A stretch of 33,388 nt of DNA, from positions 1 through 33,388 of the forward strand of contig JAEWFT010000028.1 in the NCBI GenBank assembly GCA_023388715.1, in the 5' to 3' direction. Below, piece after piece: positions 32,569 through 33,388 of this stretch; the first letter of the stretch is position 1; each line of letters starts with the position of its first letter. A program made the position numbers and the translations under genes. Below the pieces are notes generated by a model, which worked only from the letters and a program-made list of their open reading frames with translations, had not been told where the DNA came from and did no database searches. The stretch is from Pseudomonadota bacterium. Lineage in GTDB: Bacteria; Pseudomonadota; Gammaproteobacteria; Xanthomonadales; Xanthomonadaceae.

Positions 32569-33216
32569 TTGTCGGACATGAAGAAACGCGCCGCCGAGCG
32601 CGCGATGGCGTACGTCGAGGACGGGATGATCGTTGGCGTGGGCACAGGCTCGACGGTTGCCTACTTCATCGATCGGCTGGCCGCGTGGAAGGACCGGATC
32701 GCCGGCGCCGTCTCGAGTTCGGAGCAGAGCACCCAGCACCTGCGCGCACACGGGATCGAGGTGATGGACCTGAATGTCGCCGGTACCCTGGCGCTCTACG
32801 TGGACGGCGCCGACGAGTGCGACCCGCACAAGCGGCTGATCAAGGGCGGTGGCGCCGCCCTCACGCGGGAGAAGATCATCGCCGAGGCGAGCAGGACCTT
32901 CGTATGCATCATCGACCCCAGCAAGCAGGTGCAGGTGCTGGGCAAGTTCGCGCTGCCGGTGGAAGTCGTCCCCATGGCACGCAGCCTGGTCGCGCGAGAA
33001 TTGCTGAAGCTCAGCGGCGGGCAGCCGGTGTGGCGGGATGGCGTGACCACCGACAACGGCAACGTCATCCTGGACGTGCATCACCTCTCGATCGTGGACC
33101 CGGTGGCGCTGGAACGCGAGATCAACCAGATCCCGGGCGTGGTCAGCGTCGGCCTGTTCGCGCGACGGCCGGCCGACGTGGTCATCGTGGGCGGGGAACC
33201 CCCACGGGTACTCTGA
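32569..33216 (+). CDS. rpiA: Ribose-5-phosphate isomerase A
   Basis: 215 residues. Interconverts ribose 5-phosphate and ribulose 5-phosphate in the pentose phosphate pathway. Family motifs: IVGVGTGSTVAYFID, AVSSSEQSTQHL, YVDGADECD, LIKGGGAALTREKIIAEA with the catalytic Lys/Glu region, and GVTTDNGNVILDVH. The start is TTG at 32569, with GGAG seven bases upstream, giving an MSDMKKRAAE-type N terminus as in xanthomonads; the ATG at 32578 is too far from the Shine-Dalgarno. It ends EPPRVL about 50 bp before a terminator. Confidence 0.97.
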   Translation: MSDMKKRAAERAMAYVEDGMIVGVGTGSTVAYFIDRLAAWKDRIAGAVSSSEQSTQHLRAHGIEVMDLNVAGTLALYVDGADECDPHKRLIKGGGAALTREKIIAEASRTFVCIIDPSKQVQVLGKFALPVEVVPMARSLVARELLKLSGGQPVWRDGVTTDNGNVILDVHHLSIVDPVALEREINQIPGVVSVGLFARRPADVVIVGGEPPRVL

Positions 33217-33269
33217 ACGCACCGCTGGGTTCAACGCCACGCTTGCATTGGCTGAGAGCCGCGCAAAGA

Positions 33270-33300
33270 AAAACCCCGCAGGGTTTAGCTGCGGGGTTTT
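33270..33300. terminator. Bidirectional intrinsic terminator
   Basis: The stem CCCCGCAG (33274-33281) pairs with CTGCGGGG (33289-33296) around a 7-nt loop. It is flanked by AAAA on the left and TTTT on the right, which can extend the stem. It reads as a terminator for rpiA on the plus strand and for the incoming rRNA operon on the minus strand. The 33217-33269 stretch before it holds nothing recognisable. Confidence 0.9.
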
Positions 33301-33306
33301 GGTATA

Positions 33307-33388
33307 AGGCCCTGGCGATGACCTACTCTTGCATGGCTTGAGCCACACTACCATCGGCGCGTCTGTGTTTCACTTCCGAGTTCGGGAT
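33307..33388 (-). rRNA. rrf: 5S ribosomal RNA, 3' part (truncated by window edge)
   Basis: The minus strand reads ATCCCGAACTCGGAAGTGAA, then GCGCCGATGGTAGTGTGG and AAGAGTAGGTCATCGCCAGG, the conserved 3' two-thirds of bacterial 5S rRNA. The 5' third lies past the right edge. The 3' end is placed at about 33307 by expected pairing with the 5' strand. An rRNA operon therefore enters from the right and ends at the hairpin at 33270-33300. Confidence 0.95.

Overview
The window comes from a high-GC gammaproteobacterium, most likely of the Xanthomonadaceae/Lysobacteraceae (Lysobacter, Luteimonas, Thermomonas or a relative). The evidence is the pilG-H-I-J-chpA cluster without pilK beside gshB-tonB, the chromosomal zapA-ssrS-fau-EVE-rpiA block, the RpiA and 5S rRNA sequences, and GC-rich codon use throughout. 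The genus call is an inference from gene order and protein resemblance. All of it looks like ordinary chromosome: I saw no phage, IS, integrase, CRISPR or tRNA.

Layout. 1-6309 (minus): twitching-motility chemosensory operon pilG-pilH-pilI-pilJ-chpA, with chpA running off the left edge inside a striking 15-bp/ERLEA tandem repeat. 6467-8316 (plus): gshB and a TonB-family gene, overlapping. 8313-13480 (minus): mrcB-yoaA-tsaB operon (peptidoglycan polymerase, Fe-S helicase, tRNA t6A protein). 13608-15713 (plus): a two-domain glycosyltransferase. 15710-19389 (minus): relA and a membrane-anchored repeat protein. 19450-19941 (plus): a small exported protein. 19934-23914 (minus): hrpA. 23986-26458 (plus): dps and recQ. 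26468-28333 (minus): ygfB-pepP. 28497-33216 (plus): a PAS-GGDEF-EAL protein, a ZapB-like coiled coil, zapA, 6S RNA, fau, an EVE protein and rpiA. 33270-33388: a bidirectional terminator and the 3' part of a 5S rRNA gene, so an rRNA operon reads in from the right.

How they work together. PilG/PilH/PilI/PilJ/ChpA form one signalling array controlling type IV pili. mrcB builds the cell wall. relA, 6S RNA and dps are stress and stationary-phase functions. recQ and yoaA act in DNA repair, and zapA plus its coiled-coil neighbour act in division. The genome is very compact: ATGA start/stop overlaps are common, and four convergent gene pairs overlap or nearly touch with no room for a terminator.

The observations I rate highest are the ERLEA repeat in ChpA, a fau ribosome-binding site that lies wholly inside the closing stem of 6S RNA, a probable CTG start for dps, and a recurring TANNNT -10 element that predicts several short-leader or leaderless mRNAs. 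I found no clearly new multi-gene system.
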